Shown here piece after piece: positions 1-11,449 of a stretch of DNA of 64,000 nucleotides. A program made the position numbers and the translations under genes. Numbering within the stretch: the first letter of the stretch is position 1; the number at the start of each line of letters is the position of its first letter. The notes beneath the pieces are model-generated. The model saw only the letters and a program-made list of their open reading frames with translations, ran no database searches and was not told where the DNA came from. This stretch comes from Plantago major (taxonomy: Eukaryota; Streptophyta; Magnoliopsida; Lamiales; Plantaginaceae), in the NCBI GenBank assembly GCA_026545765.1, contig JAIFAC010000209.1:1-64000 (forward strand), in the 5' to 3' direction.

Positions 1-816
1 ACTTCGATGATGGAATATTCATTAGTCAAACAAAGTATGCAAAAGATATGCTCACAAAATTCAATCTTAAGCCTTCTGAAAAGAATGCTAAGATACCTAT
101 GAGCATTGGAACCAAAATGACCTATACTGAATCAGATAAGAGTGTTGAAGAACATAAGTATAGGAAATTGATAGTTCACTACTTTACCTCACTGCAAGTA
201 GACCTGATATTCAATATGCCGTTGAGTATGTGCTAGATTTCGCATAAATCCAATGCAAACACACTACAACATTGCTATGAAAATATTAAGGTATGTGAAG
301 GGTACAGAGATGTAGACTGTGGTATCCTAGAGAAAGTGAATTGAGTTTAATGGGTACCGAGATGAGTCGATTATGTGGATCATTGCTTGATGGGAAAAGC
401 ACCTCAGAACTTGTCAGCCAAGCACTAGACTTAACTCATGTTATAGAAAGAAGCAAAACTCAATTGCAACTTCTACCACAGAGGCTGAATATATTGATGC
501 TGGTTGTTGTGCAACACAAATTCTGTGGATACAACAACAACTTAAAGACTATGGACTCGATGAGAAGAAAACTCCCATTTTCTGTGACAACACAAGTGCT
601 ATTGCGATTACACAGAATCCTAAATTTCATGCCAGAACAAAGCACATTGATGTTAGACATCACTTCATCAGAGACCATGTTGAAAAAGGCAATATAGAGA
701 TACTCAAGATTGGGACTGAAGACCAACTTGCAGATATCTTCACTAAGCCACTATAAGAAAGCAGATTCTTAGCCTTAAGACATAGTCTTGGACTAATGGA
801 ACTACCAATGAACTGA
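1..816 (+). pseudogene. Copia pol fragment: end of reverse transcriptase and RNase H (copy A)
   Basis: The conceptual product is the connection region and RNase H domain that degrade the RNA strand during reverse transcription. Visible blocks are GIFISQTKYAKDML, KFNLKPSEKNAKIP, a TTEAEYIDAGC block (RNase H Glu region), FCDNTSAIAITQNPKFHART and ADIFTKPL. They fall in different frames, so the copy is broken by several indels, the first near 175 just after YRKLI. The homologous stretch in copy D (33860-34970, minus) is open and served as the guide. The stop is TGA at 814-816 after ELPMN. This fragment cannot act alone. Confidence 0.85.
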
Positions 817-828
817 AAAAGTTCAGGT

Positions 829-969
829 ATCTGGAATGGGCATCCAGAGAAGAGGTATCTAGAACGGGTATCCAGAAAAGAGAGAAGAGGTATCTGGAAC
901 GGGAACCCAGAAGTCAAAAAGGCTAAAGAGCAAAAAGATAGCTTAAGATCTCTGAGACGGGAACTCAGA
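829..969 (+). repeat. Array of four short inverted repeats just after the pol stop
   Basis: Four units near 830, 859, 892 and 951 each read TCTGGA-(A)CGGG(T/A)A(T/C)-TCCAGA or a variant, so each can fold into a small hairpin; the last unit uses TCTGAG/CTCAGA. Copy D carries the equivalent four units (33680-33820, minus) at the same place, only some 40 bp after its pol stop. Conservation of both the sequence and the arm pairing suggests an RNA-level role, which is inference. Confidence 0.7.
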
Positions 970-1592
970 TATCTGAATCATTCTATGAACGGGGAACACA
1001 AAAGAGAATAGTATAACTATCTCGCAAATAACTACTCTCTTGAATCTCGCACTATTTCTATTTTGATGAAAACTTGGGAAAATCCTAAGTATAAGACAAA
1101 TTCAGATGCTAATGTTGTCCTTGCTCCAATAATTGTGATTCGAGATAGCTATTAGCCAAAATTCATTAAATGGGCACAATTACATTTGTTGATTGTGATC
1201 ATTGTCGAGAAGCAATGGTGACCCTTGATGAATTCAAGCGCTTGATCCGATCGTAAATTAATTCACAAGAAATAGTGGATCGCCGACATGGCCCACTAAG
1301 CATTTAATCCCGAATTCAGCTTTTGCTCACTGCTTGCAAATCACAAATACGTATACACAAAATCAATTTGTATGTATTTGTCTGTTGAGATTCACTTGCT
1401 ATATATATAGGATTTTGGCAAATGAAATCACTTTTGCCTAATCCGAAATTTCAACTTGCATCAAACAAAGAAAACCTTCTCCTAATCCTCGCAACTTCTC
1501 TAAAATCTCCGATTTCTTGATTAAGTTTTTCAAAAGAATCACTCAATCAATCTCTTTCAAACACAAGCTTCAAATCCTTACTATATAAAGAG
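970..1592 (+). promoter_or_regulatory. Spacer with probable internal promoter for the accessory gene (copy A)
   Basis: No open frame of note lies here. A TATA-like box CTATATATATAG sits at about 1399-1410, roughly 185 bp before the accessory ATG (1593). The same box at the same distance occurs in copy F (63641-63652, minus) and, as CTATATTTATAG, in copy D (33225-33236, minus). A second AT-rich word, CTATATAAAGAG, directly abuts the ATG in A and F and is too close to act as a TATA box for that start. The promoter role is inferred from position and conservation. Confidence 0.5.
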
Positions 1593-4500
1593 ATGGCCTC
1601 CAAGAACACTTCTACACGTAAATCCTAATCCTCCACTGATCGCCGAAAAGCAAGCACCAGAGTTGGTTATTGTTAACAATCGACCGTAGGAGCTTTCAAT
1701 CCACCATTGACTTCAAGTCACGTAATGATTTGGGTGGTGCCATGGTTGAGGAATACCTCACCGCAATAGAGAATCGTCGACGTAAAGCTAATTCTCGACA
1801 TGCTTGAAAAGGCACAAATCAAGGGCTTTGTATGTGCTCGCCTAGTGGAATTTCATCACTTGATGTGTTGTAATTTTACAACAACCTGTGATTATTTCGT
1901 ATCCAAGGCACCGAAATAGTGTCTATCAAAACCTCACCCAAGGAAAGGAAATCCTCCTGACTTAACAACTTTCAGAAGTTGTTCGAGGTTCAAAATCTTG
2001 GAAAGGATTTTGAAATAAACACTAAGGATGAGGAACTCCTTGAAGGTATTAAAGAACTTTACGTTGATGTGTGTGATCTTGAGAAATCGATACACCCACC
2101 GAGTTCAAACTTGTCGACATCCCAACCGCATATCCGCTGTTCACCGATGTATCAGCTTGCATTCTTCACAGATGCTTTGATGGTCTACAAGGAGGTGCTG
2201 ATCAGATAAGCCAAGAACGATGGATCATGTTGTTCTTGCTGAATCAACAAGACAAAAGGCTGGAAAACCCTTTCAACTGGGGAAAGTACGCCTTCAAGAA
2301 ATTTGTGAAGAAGATTCAAGGCTTCGAGCCTAAGATTGTTAAAGGACTAGCTGAGCCAAAGGCCACAGTAGGATATGGTCTGAAGATATGCTACTTGCTG
2401 GAAAAGCTTGGCATTGAGCTTAGAGACTACGAAATAGCCAACAAGAATTTACTCTACAAGTATGAGTATACAAATCGATGAAAAAGGTTCGGGTCTCGTA
2501 AAGGTCCTAAGAAGAGAAAATCAAAAGATATCTCAAGAAAAGGTTATGACTAAGAAACCTGTAACTTCAAGAAAGAAGTCTGCTGGCAAATCAGAAGACA
2601 CACCTAAAGAGGTTGTCAATTCTACAAACATGGCAGATGAACTCATTAAAGCTGCAAAAGAGTTATCACCTACTGCACAAGTAGACTCAGCAAGAGAAAG
2701 TGCTTTGAGAAATGTTGCGACTAATGCAGAAAGCCTTGTTGATGAACTCATGAATGCTGCCAAAAGTGGTGAAAAACACAGAAACCGCAGGAATAATGGA
2801 CCAGCCGGCCCAATGTCGATGAGAGCTCGACGATGAAGATGATGAACTAGTCATCTCTCAAGTCCTAGAAAATCAAAGAGGGCTAAGGTTATCGAACAAG
2901 TAACCGTGATAAGGTATCTAAAGAAAACCTACACCACAAAGTTGTCAACCTATAGCAAAGGTTGTTGGTGCAAACACATTATCAGGGAATGACTCTCTTG
3001 CACAACTTCACAAAGCCCTAATGAGTGGTATCTTAGTATTGGCAGATGCTGATGGAAATGCCACATCTAAGAATCTGGAAGAACATTCGACTGATCAATC
3101 TTCTGCTTCCAGACAACCACAACAGCCACAAGTGGTTGATGAAATGGTAAATGAACTCCATTTTGAAATACCAAAGAATACAAAGATGTCAAGAAAATCC
3201 GAAATTGAGCAGTTCCCAACTCAATGAGAGGGATCAAACCGAGACATCCACTCGTAATGATCAACAGGAGGCAATCGAGTTGCATACTCTGGAAGGTGTG
3301 AAGTACCGTAAACTTCAAGCAAAGAAACCGAATCGTGACAAGACGACTAATGTATAGAAAGGTCACAAGTTCCAGTGACCAATCACCGAAACCTTCGGTA
3401 AATGACGGTTTAACTCTTACCTTGTGAAAAAATTTATACTTATAAATCTTGTTACCTTATAAGAATCTCTTTGTTACAGTCGAGTTAGAACGGAAAACCA
3501 AGAGGAAGTCAAAAGCTTACCTCAGACATCAAAAGAGGTTCCTTCAACCTCAACTCTTGAGAAATCGAGCTCGTGCTACGTAAATGATTTTTAAAGAGAA
3601 CTAACTTTTCAGTAAAAATGTTTGTATGCTCATTCATGATAAATGTTTCTAACAGGCTCCAACTGAGATGGAAGAAGATAAGGCAGAAATGCTAGAGACA
3701 AACCCAGAAACCATCAAGGTTTCTGAAGAACACATCACTGAGCCTTCAAACTTGAAGGTATATGACAATCAAGTGACAAATGTTCTTTATCCTGGGTTAT
3801 CTTTTATCTCTTCTAAAAATCAATACTTTCTACTTACAAGTTATTTCGTAGTAGAAATGCAAGGATGAAGTTACATTTCCCCAGATCAATGGAAATTGAT
3901 GAAGCCCCTAAGGCAGCATCACTTGAAAGAACACCAGAAACTGCACAAGTTTCTGAGAACAATGAATCTGAGCTTCCTAATGAGGAAGTAAGTAGCTCAA
4001 ATTAGAATTCATTAAAAGCATATTAATGCATAGCTTCTTTCAACATATTTCCTAAGTATTGTATTTATCTCAGGTTCAAGAAAGAAAGGTTGATGAGGAC
4101 CAGACTCCCAAGTCTCCACCTCACGACAAGATATCTGAGACACCAATTGTCCCAGTAGAACAAGTATTTGAGCCTGATGTTCATACTCAGGTAACTCAGA
4201 AACTAAACTACACTTCTACTCAGATATCTACCAAAGTTTTGAAACTCACTCAAAACTCTTTCTTTCAGCTCAACAGATGATGCAAAGGTTCCCATTGAAG
4301 AAACAAGGGACCTACTTCACTTTTTCAAAGCTCACACTTTGCCAAAGCACATTCAATGCTTCAAGAAATGGCAGAAGTTAAGGTGCTCTGATCTCTCTGA
4401 AATATTGAGAATAACTGATCAACCAACCAGACGGGCACGAGCTCTTGACCTGGAAACATATGTCCAAGCAATGTTCGCTACAGAACAACAAACAGTTGCG

Positions 4501-7015
4501 ACTCTACTACACAAGGAGTTTTCCAGAAAAGTGGCACATAGTTTGATACATGCATTTGAACAGGCAGATGATCAGACAAGATTACATATGGCATTCAAGA
4601 CAGTTCTGCCCCAGACTCTGCAATTCATACCTTCTGAACAAGAAGAAGTTAATGGGCAGAAGATCACTATCCCGGAAGTGATCAATCTTGTATCTGAAGA
4701 TGATGAGGAGGAAGAAATGAATGAAAATTACTTTGATGAACCTCCCACTGATCATCACCAAAAGGATGATAATGACAAAAAGGATGATGATGATTCTCCT
4801 GCACCAGGAACCGGAGGAATTTCACAGAGAAACAATGCCTCAGCTGCTGAAAAGCAAACTGAGAAGACTTCACAGAAATCTCCGTCTTCATCACCTCAGA
4901 GATCTACTCATCCATCTTCTCACCAACACGCAGTTCCTACTGAGCAAGTAGTTGAGCTCAAGAAACCAATCGTAAAATATTAAACACTCACTGTAAGTGC
5001 TCAACTCGCATAACCGCTGGAAGAAGAACAACCCATCTTCAACCGGAAGATCAAATAGCTCAATCCAGAAAGGCTTGATCAACTAGAAGATCAATACCTC
5101 AAAGAAATGAATGCTTACTCGCGGTTAACGAGCTACGGATGTCAGTACGAGATCGCCAAAGAACTCGATACTGAAGAAGTATCTGAAGTCAAGGATGATG
5201 CTAAGGCTGCATTATCTTCGAAAGAAGTACCATCCTCCTCCCAGAAAGGAAAGAAACCAATCTCTGAGATGGTTGCTGGACTTGATACAATTGATGAAAA
5301 TGTCCAAGAGGATGAAGATCACTGGGCTAATTCCTCAGATGATGAAGAAGACAAGACTTTGGCAGGACACAGCCATGAACATCTAGCGGTTTGTCACTTA
5401 AAAAGAAAGTTGATTGCTCCTACAATCTTCAACAAACTGCCAAACGTCCACTCTCAAGAGTACATGAGCAGGTACCAAGTACTAGCTACTCTGAATAAAG
5501 AAATGTCTTCACAAAACAAGGAAGTAATCATTCACCCTCTCGAATGAGAAAGTTCACCGAGCTCATCACTCAGAGAACAACTAGCATGATCATTGCTCGT
5601 AAAGATCTGGAATGACAAGGGATGATGATGTGTCTTTAGTAAAAGCTTTTCAAGAGGCAAGTTACATCACTGGAAAAGCAGATGCCATCCTAGCCCATTT
5701 GGCGAGCTCACCGATAAGGACAATGGACTTATCAAACAAAATCAGAGCTCAAAGTCAACTTCGAAGTTGGTCACGCCACAACTATTTACAAGGGCATTTT
5801 GACTCTCTCTCGATTCCTTTATGAGACCGAGTCACCAACAATGACTAAGGGGAAAGAAAGTACAACTGGACCTCAAAGTCGGGAATGGGAAGAAGGAGAT
5901 GAAAACAAGAAGAAATGAGCTGGTCTTTCCAGAAGGAAGAAGAAAACTTCCACCACCACTCGTAATCTATGAATCCTTCTCAAGCCAAGCTTCTTCCCGA
6001 GACCCATCAAGGAACCAAATGGTAACAAGGGCCATGGCACAGAAACCTCCAAGGAGTACCAAGGCTCCAAGGAGAAGACAAGTTAGTGGGATTGATGAAT
6101 CTTCTGAAGAAGAAGAAGAAGAAGAAGGTCAAATCAAGTCCCAGGGCAATGAAGAAGGATGCAAAGATCTCACAAGAATTGATCTTGATGATGATGAAGA
6201 AACTGATGAAGATGAAGCTCCTCTTCACAGAAAAAGGAAAATTGAAAGCCTAACTGAGCCTATAGCTACAAAGCCCCTAGCAGCTAAAACACCCTCTGGA
6301 AATACCAAGTCTATCCAGGGTGGTAGTTCTTCAAGCAACAACCCCAAAGAGAATTCAAGCCAGAAAAGGAACAGACTGAGAGCTGAGCAAAGACAAAGTC
6401 AACTTCCACTCAGGCCAAAAGAAGCCAAAATTGAGTATGTGAAGTACGACAATGATTCCTCCGCTCACAGTGCATCAATCGTAAAATGGCTATTCGATTC
6501 GAACTTAAGCATCTATTGGTAAATTCAAGATTTCCAGAACCAATCCATAAACAACTCATGGCATGGAGAAAGAATAAACCTACCTTGATCAACACCAATC
6601 ACATCAAAGCATGGTTGGATTTTGAAATTGTCAAGAGAACTGAAGCCATGAAGAAGGACCTCTCTGATGATTGTCCTTATGGAAAGCCAGATGATGTGCA
6701 CAAAATTCTGAATATCACAGGAACAGGCACAAGACCAAGACTTGCTGTGGAACCCTATGAGTCGTTCTATCCGATGTAAGATCAATACAAGGTGACATCG
6801 ATATCCAAGATTATCTATGGATACTTCAAGCTTTCGACATCGTAATAGAGCAGTCGAAGTGGGGAAAGTACCTATGGGTCAAGCATTTTGCAAGAAAAAT
6901 CCTACCAAAACCTACAAAGAAGTCTCTGGATTTGCCAGAGACACGTAGATGCTTGTTTAACTCTTCTTTATGATTATTCGATGACATAAAAGGTTTGGAG
7001 ATAGGAAATTTTAGA
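1593..7015 (+). pseudogene. Sirevirus accessory gene, multi-exon, copy A
   Basis: This is a long sense-strand gene between pol and the 3' LTR. It starts at ATG 1593 (MASKNTSTRKS), matching the starts in F (MAPK...) and D (MAPKRSSTQK). Parts in order: an N-terminal globular region with NPF(N)WGKYAFKKFVKKIQG and GYGLKICYLLEKLGIEL (about 2230-2460); a Lys/Ser-rich linker; a KHIQCFKKWQ(K/R)LRCSDLSEILRITD block (4339-4440); an acidic stretch (4690-4800); a coiled-coil region; and a conserved C-terminal domain ending near 7015. GT-AG introns are visible at 3398-3479, 3580-3655, 3758 to about 3855, 3988-4073 and 4191-4268. Many indels break the frames, and the terminal stop seen in C and F is altered. 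No membrane span or signal peptide is visible. The function is unknown. It occupies the place of the SIRE1 env-like gene but does not look like an envelope protein. Confidence 0.72.
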
Positions 7016-7395
7016 CCGATCCATAGAAACTTTGTTGAAGACTTGAAGATTGAAGACTTGAAGACTAGTTCTTTAGATGTTTACTGAGCTTGGTTACCCT
7101 GTTGTCCTAATTTACTATGTAATTTTTTTGTATCTTCTTGTCGAGCTTAAATGTGTTATGTATTAAAGTTATCGTAATCCTTAGTTGCGACTTATCCAAG
7201 AACTTACTCTCGTATAGTATTTTTTAAAAGATAACCTGTCAAGAAAGATCACACCTTGTGATTCGTTGATGTCTACTTTCCGCACTTAATTATATGATTT
7301 GAAAGATCTCAAGAAATTATTAAGTGGTGGATTGTTTCACATTCAGATTTGTAATAGGAAGATAGTCATCGCTGATCGATCAAAATGGGGAAATT
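7016..7395 (+). other. 3' untranslated internal region and polypurine tract (copy A)
   Basis: This non-coding stretch between the accessory gene and the 3' LTR is conserved among copies. It ends in a polypurine tract (7383-7395, AAAATGGGGAAATT), the plus-strand primer of reverse transcription, directly against the LTR start TGTTAG at 7396. The matching tracts are before 26248 in C and after 14931 in D. Confidence 0.8.
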
Positions 7396-9035
7396 TGTTA
7401 GATATTTTGTAAGAATATCTTTAGATTTTGTTCAAAGAACATGATGACTTATCTTAGTCTCGTAAAGGTGATTAGTACTCGTTCACTTGAACATTGTAAA
7501 AGAGGAAACCCACTAAGTACGATAGTCTAGCTAATCTTGTATAGGATGTTAGGTCTCAAATGTAATTTTATTTTATGAAGAGAAGACCAAGAAGAAGACA
7601 TCCAAGGTAAAGCTCAACAACTTTTGAAGATTTGAAGAAAATCGCACAAGATTATCAATCATATTCAGATATCTTAGCCGATATCTTGTAGACGCAAACA
7701 TTTCAAACAAACCGTGTCACAAGAGATATCGAGAAATGAGATACATATCCAAGACAAGGAAAGTGTCCACAAATATCTGCTCGATACCTTGAGCGTTAAA
7801 CACATTTCAAAAGAAACAAGGTTGTTTCAATCAATACAAGTGGTATCTCAAGAATGAAGATAAGGACGCAAAGAATCGCATAACAAGTCTAGTCTCGATA
7901 TAATGCATAGTTCCGCTGACACTACAGACAAAAAGTATAACAATGCATTTAATGCACGGACAGAGATGTCGAGTAAAATCAACAACTTCGAGAAGAAGAC
8001 AAAACTCATAAAGATTATACACAGATATCGATAGTTTGAATTTGAGCCTAACGGATACTATTCAAACGGCACTCAAATTCATCTATAAATATCAACACTT
8101 AGACAACTTGAGAGAACACTAACACAACTCGTAACACCGAATACGCTAAAACATACGATCTCCGATCTTACTCTCTCAAAGCTTCTTACTTATTATCAAA
8201 GCTTCATGACTAAAGCTTGTGATCTTGAGTAAACACCAAGTTCTAAGTGTCCCGATCCTAAACAAGCAAAGCCATCGTGAAGGAGTTGAATCAAAAGATC
8301 AACTATCGAGATTCATTCTCTTGAACAGATATCATAAGACTGGGTCAAGAAATCGAACTAGATACCATACGCTGTAAAGTGTATTAAGTAACTTAGTTCA
8401 CAGAGCTATCAATAACCAAAAGTTATTAAGACGCCATCCGACAACTCAAACCAAACCAACACCAAACCGCGTGGAGTACAGTGAAGTACTTAGGTTGAAA
8501 ATCGTGAATAACTCCAAAGTTACCGAGTATAGGAAGTACTTGATTTGGAAACTAAGGAATAACTCAAGGTTTTGAGTATAGGAAGTACTTAGCTTGGGAA
8601 GCTAGGGAACAACTCAAAGGTTTCGAGTATAGGAAGTACTGGGTCAAGAAGCTAGGAACAACTCGGGGAACTTTTGGTTGGGAACCAATTGTTCAGAATC
8701 TTAGAATAGGATTTTTGTAAGGTTATCTCAATTATCTGTTCTAGTGAATTCTAGGTCTCTGATAGACCGAAGTGGATTAGTTGGAGGATTACGCCACCTC
8801 CAGATACCACTATACTTGCTGTGTCATTTACATTTCTGTATTTATACTTCAGCAACACACACACACTTATTAACTGTTTCTACACTTATCTTTATTAAAG
8901 TCTTCCGCACGCTGATTCTAAGTATTAGATATCCATTCAGATATCTGAGAAATATTTGTTATCGACAAAAGTTTTAAAAGACTATTCACCCCCCCCCCCC
9001 TCTAGTCTTTTACTTTGCCGTTATCTGGACCAACA
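7396..9035 (+). repeat. 3' LTR of copy A (about 1.64 kb)
   Basis: It begins TGTTAGATATTTTGT and ends CTGGACCAACA. A TATA box (TCTATAAATATCAAC, near 8083) is shared by every Sirevirus LTR in the window and marks the U3/R boundary. A cytosine run near 8990 precedes the conserved end. Internal direct repeats built on GGAAGTACTT and GAATAACTC lie between about 8480 and 8680. The start matches the LTRs of B and F, not those of C and D. Confidence 0.88.
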
Positions 9036-9679
9036 AGCATACCTTGGTTAAAATAAAAGAATTTAGTATGCTCCCAGTTGTGGTTAAGACTTCTGACAAT
9101 AGTCTTAATCTTCTCTGACTGAGAGTATCTATTGCTTTCCCCAAGTGCTTCCATATCACTCATGAGAGTGGTAAACCTGAAATCAAGTTCTTCCAGAGTT
9201 TCAGTGGGGCCTTGTTTGAAATTTTGAAATTTCAACTTTAGAACTTCGAACTTGTTTTCCTTGGTTTTCTCGCCCAAAGATTTCTTCAATCGCTTGTGCA
9301 ACTTTCGCTGCTTTAGCACCCCACGCCATAATCGTATGTGCTCTGGTGTCGATCTGATGATGATGTTACGAGCTTGACCATCCAAACGATTCCTCTTGGC
9401 ATCTTCCGATGTCCAGAGTTCTCTGGGCTTTGGTTCGGAAATAACTTGACCAGTAGATCTTCCACTAGTTGACGCATCTGTTTGTGAAGATCCTTCGCTT
9501 TGATCTCTGTCTCTTCCACTCGAAACCTCCATGACTTGCTTAAGTTGTTGAATGAATATTGGGCCATTCTTTATGACTTCGATCATCTCATCACTTATGG
9601 CTTCAAGGTGGAGTATCATGTTATTTTTCCATTTCTCGTAGTTCTCTAGTTTGAGAACGGGTGCATCACTCAGAGACAT
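9036..9679 (-). pseudogene. Copia gag N-terminal part, truncated by copy A (copy B)
   Basis: Gag is the structural protein of the virus-like particle. I place the start at the Met at 9679 (MSLSDAPVLKLENYEKWK), which matches the gag start of copy D at 39720; an upstream in-frame Met at 9700 is less likely. Conserved blocks include LKLKFQNFKQGPTETLEELD, LMSDMEALGESNRY and SEKIKTIVRSLNHNWEH. The homology stops after FFYFNQGM, exactly at the 3' LTR of copy A, where D continues with PGITPVELFSHL. The zinc knuckle is therefore missing here. The rest of copy B should lie to the left of copy A, outside the window. Confidence 0.85.
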
Positions 9680-9782
9680 ACCTGCACACTTAACACACAA
9701 ATTAAATAGTCCTCAAAAGTGGACAAAGTTCCTTCACCTATCTGGGGATCTAGGTTCAGCAAGGTATATCGGTGAACCTCCC

Positions 9783-9794
9783 GCTCGATACCAC
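9783..9794 (-). other. Primer-binding site for initiator tRNA-Met (copy B)
   Basis: Next to the 5' LTR the minus strand reads TGGTATCGAGC, against the canonical TGGTATCAGAGC present intact in copy D. The single difference is CAG to CG (one A lost), the same type of change seen throughout this window. Confidence 0.8.
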
Positions 9795-9795
9795 T

Positions 9796-11420
9796 TGTTG
9801 GTCAGATAACGCAAAGTAAAAGACTAGAGGGGGGTGAATAGTCTTTAAAACTTTTGTCGATAATAACTATTTCTCGATATCCAATAGATATCGATACTTA
9901 GAATCGAAAAGGAAGACTTAATAAAGATAAGTGCGTAATGCTAATAAATGTGTGTGTGGTCAAGTATAAATACGTAAACGAATGACATGTAAGTATAGTG
10001 GCATCTGGAGGTGGCGTAATCCTCCAACTAATCCACTTCGGTCTATCAGAGACCTAGAATTCACTAGAATAGATAATTGAGATTTCCTTACAATAATCCA
10101 ATTCTAAGATTCTTAACAATTGGTTTCCAACCAAATGTTCCCCCTGAGTTGTTCTGGCCACGTACCAAGTACTTCCTATACCGTAAACTTTGAGTTATTC
10201 CCTAGCTTCCCAAGCTAAGTACTTTTTTCAATAACCTTGAGTTATTCCTTAGTTTCCCAAATCAAGTACTTCCTATAATCCTAACCTTGAGTTATTCCCA
10301 TTTTTCAAACTAAGTACTTCCTCATCTCCACGCCATTATGGTTGGTTTTGGTTCGAGTTGTCGATGAGCGCCTTAATAACTTTTCGCTATTCAGATAGCT
10401 CGTGAACTGTTACTTAATACACTTTACAACAGATGGTATCTTGTTCGATTTTACGACCCAAGTCTTATGATATATGTTCAAGAGAATGAATCTTTATAGT
10501 TGATCTTTTGATTCAACTCCTTCACGATAGCTTTGCTTGTTTAGGATTAGGACACTTAGAACATCAAGTTTACTCAAGATCAAAAGCTTTAGTCGCAATG
10601 TAAAGCTTTGATAATAAGTGTTGCTTTGAGAGAGTAAGATGTTCGTAGTTCGTGTCTCAAACAGATTCAGTGTCCTCTCAAGCGCCTAAGTGCTGATATT
10701 TATAGATGAACTTGAGTGCCGCTTGAATAGTATCCGTTAGCTCAAATTCAAACCATCGATCTCGTGTATAGTATTAGCAGGTTTTGTCTTCTTCTCGGTC
10801 GCCGCTGCTTTTATTCGTACATCTCCGTCTGCGCATTAAATGCATCAGACTATACTTTTGTCCTCAGAGTGTCAACGAACTATGCTTTGTATCGTAGACT
10901 AGTGTTATCGATTCTTTGCACGCCCTTATCTTCATTCTTCGATACCACTTGTATTTATTGAAACAACTTTGTTTGCAATATATATTTCTCTTCGTAAACG
11001 TGGTTAAAGCTCAAGGTATCTCGAGAATAGATATCTGGACACTTTCCTTTTTCGATATGTATCTTATTTCTCAGATATCTCTTGTGACACAGTTTGTTTG
11101 AAACTGTTCGTGTCTACAAGATCTCTGGCTAAGATATCTGAACAACAAATTCAGTAATCTTGTGCAGTTTTCTTCAAGTCTTCAATTGTTGTTGAGCTTT
11201 CTGCTTGGATGTCTTCTTCTTGGTCTTCTCTTCATAAAATAAAAATTACATTTTGAGACCTAACATCCTATACAAGATTGCTAGACTATCATACTTAGTG
11301 GGTTTCCTCTTTTACAATGTTCAAGTGAACCAAGAGTACTAATCACCTTTCTGAGACTAAGATAAGTCATCATGTTGCTGAACAAAATCTAAACAGATAT
11401 TCTTAACAAAATATCTAACA
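9796..11420 (-). repeat. 5' LTR of Sirevirus copy B
   Basis: On the plus strand it runs from TGTTGGTCAGATAACG to ATATCTAACA and includes the conserved TATA-box region near 10690-10705. It belongs to the same LTR subfamily as A and F, with the extra ATATCTAACA end. The duplicated target would begin AAGTT at 11421; the partner copy is outside the window. Confidence 0.87.
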
Positions 11421-11449
11421 AAGTTCCTGGCTCAAACATCATGATGTTT

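Larger units (their letters stand above)
1..9035 (+). mobile_element. Sirevirus-type Ty1/copia retrotransposon, copy A (5' part outside window)
   Basis: The element enters the window inside reverse transcriptase. It continues through RNase H (stop near 816), a hairpin-rich spacer, the accessory gene (from 1593), a polypurine tract (7383-7395) and a 3' LTR (7396-9035, TG...CA). The pol remnant matches copy D on the opposite strand, and the pol residues are Sirevirus-like (RNase H with a TKHIDVRHHFIRDH-type motif). At 9036 the sequence switches abruptly to minus-strand gag of copy B, so A inserted into B. The right target-site duplication would be AGCAT (9036-9040); its partner lies outside the window. 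Confidence 0.88.
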
